A stretch of 6,119 bases of DNA, taken from contig DNRP01000032.1 in assembly GCA_003499955.1 (NCBI GenBank), forward strand, positions 376-6,494, given 5' to 3'. Positions 5,589 to 6,119 of this stretch are shown in pieces; the stretch's first letter is position 1; each line of letters starts with the position of its first letter. Made by a program: the position numbers and the translations under genes. Source of the stretch: Cyanobacteria bacterium UBA9971. GTDB taxonomy: Bacteria; Cyanobacteriota; Vampirovibrionia; Gastranaerophilales; UBA9971. Under the pieces are notes generated by a model. The model saw only the letters and a list, made by a program, of their open reading frames with translations. It made no database searches and was not told where the DNA came from.

Positions 5589-6119
5589 ATGAAACTCGTC
5601 AAATATAGCGAAATTACAGAAGATTTTTATAAATATCAGGAATTTGAAGGGATTGAATCGGTTTCTTCAATAATTTCCGATGTAAAAAATCGCGGCGATG
5701 TCGCCATAAAAGAATATAGCAAAAAATTTGGCGATGGAGATTTGAGTCAGCTTGAAGTTTCACAAGAAGAACTCGAAAAAGCTTATGAAGAAACCTCCGA
5801 AGAAATAAAAAATTCTTTGAAACAGTCTATAGAAAACGTAAGAAACTTTGCAGAAGCGCAATTATCTGTAATTAAAGACATAGAAACAAACGCGAACGGA
5901 ATAAAACTCGGTCATAAAGTTATCCCGCTTGAAAAAATCGGAGCTTATGTCCCCGGCGGAAATTATCCGCTTCCTTCTTCTGTGATAATGTCGGTGATTC
6001 CCGCAAAAGTTGCGGGTGTAAAAGAAGTTATAGTTTGCAGCCCCAAAATTCAGCCTGCTACAATTACGGCTTGCAAGCTTGCGGGGGCTGACAGGATTTT
6101 CAGGATAGGCGGAGTTCAG
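5589..6119 (+). CDS. hisD: Histidinol dehydrogenase HisD, N-terminal 177 residues (3' end outside the window)
   Basis: HisD carries out the last two steps, oxidising L-histidinol to L-histidine with two NAD and a Zn ion. The window holds about 40% of a family that is usually near 430 residues. Diagnostic segments are VKNRGDVAIKEYSKKFG (32-48), IGAYVPGG (117-124) followed by YPLPSSVIMSVIPAKVAGV (126-144), VIVCSP (147-152) and IGGVQ (173-177) at the edge, all in the NAD-binding part of the enzyme. The catalytic Glu-His pair and the Zn ligands lie beyond the window and cannot be checked. The usual FHxxQ reads FAEAQ at 87-91. ATG 5589 is 5 nt after the stop of the PemK-like gene; the nearest SD-like AGGA is at 5573-5576, inside that gene, so expression may depend on read-through from it. 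Confidence 0.96.
   Translation, partial: MKLVKYSEITEDFYKYQEFEGIESVSSIISDVKNRGDVAIKEYSKKFGDGDLSQLEVSQEELEKAYEETSEEIKNSLKQSIENVRNFAEAQLSVIKDIETNANGIKLGHKVIPLEKIGAYVPGGNYPLPSSVIMSVIPAKVAGVKEVIVCSPKIQPATITACKLAGADRIFRIGGVQ

Noticed and set aside
1..6119. CRISPR array, tRNA or rRNA genes, T-box or other riboswitch
   Set aside because: I saw no regularly spaced direct repeats, no tRNA-like cloverleaf with a TTCGA arm and no rRNA-like conserved sequence on reading both strands.

Overview
The window holds a histidine biosynthesis gene cluster on the + strand from a low-GC bacterium. The recognisable his genes are hisB, hisH, hisF, one gene encoding HisA, HisI and HisE in a single polypeptide, and the 5' part of hisD, which runs off the right edge. 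AT-rich genes and spacer of a different character interrupt this set three times. The phylum cannot be fixed from the sequence. Low GC, a mobile-type intergenic repeat and an operon broken up by small accessory genes would fit several uncultured or host-associated lineages, such as Gastranaerophilales or Elusimicrobiota, but that is a guess.

Layout: (1) 1-70, the last 22 codons of an upstream gene, weakly resembling a HisG C-terminus. (2) 87-659, a small membrane protein with two N-terminal membrane segments and a soluble C-terminal domain. (3) 687-1868, hisB and hisH, tightly coupled. (4) 1869-2460, almost 600 bp of AT-rich DNA that separates hisH from its obligate partner hisF. It holds a small antisense ORF (1865-2038), a coding-like relic of higher complexity (about 2137-2259, - strand) and a candidate promoter for hisF. 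(5) 2461-4471, hisF and hisA-hisI-hisE. (6) 4486-4564, an imperfect palindromic interspersed repeat with a perfect 8-bp hairpin. (7) 4620-5583, an overlapping gene pair: a very AT-rich helical 222-residue protein and a PemK/MazF-like 104-residue protein, arranged like a toxin-antitoxin module. (8) 5589-6119, hisD, truncated by the window edge.

Together the genes cover pathway steps 2 (HisE, PRA-PH), 3 (HisI, PRA-CH), 4 (HisA, ProFAR isomerase), 5 (HisH-HisF, IGP synthase), 6 (HisB dehydratase) and the last two oxidations (HisD). HisC and a histidinol-phosphate phosphatase are not seen; hisB here is dehydratase-only, so the phosphatase must be encoded elsewhere. HisG is absent unless the fragment at the left edge is its tail.

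The most notable items are the three-domain HisA-HisI-HisE polypeptide, which would join steps 2-4; its HisA domain, which has Glu where the usual catalytic Asp sits and looks partly like the eukaryotic HisA type; and the toxin-antitoxin-like pair between hisAIE and hisD, whose large upstream partner I do not recognise.
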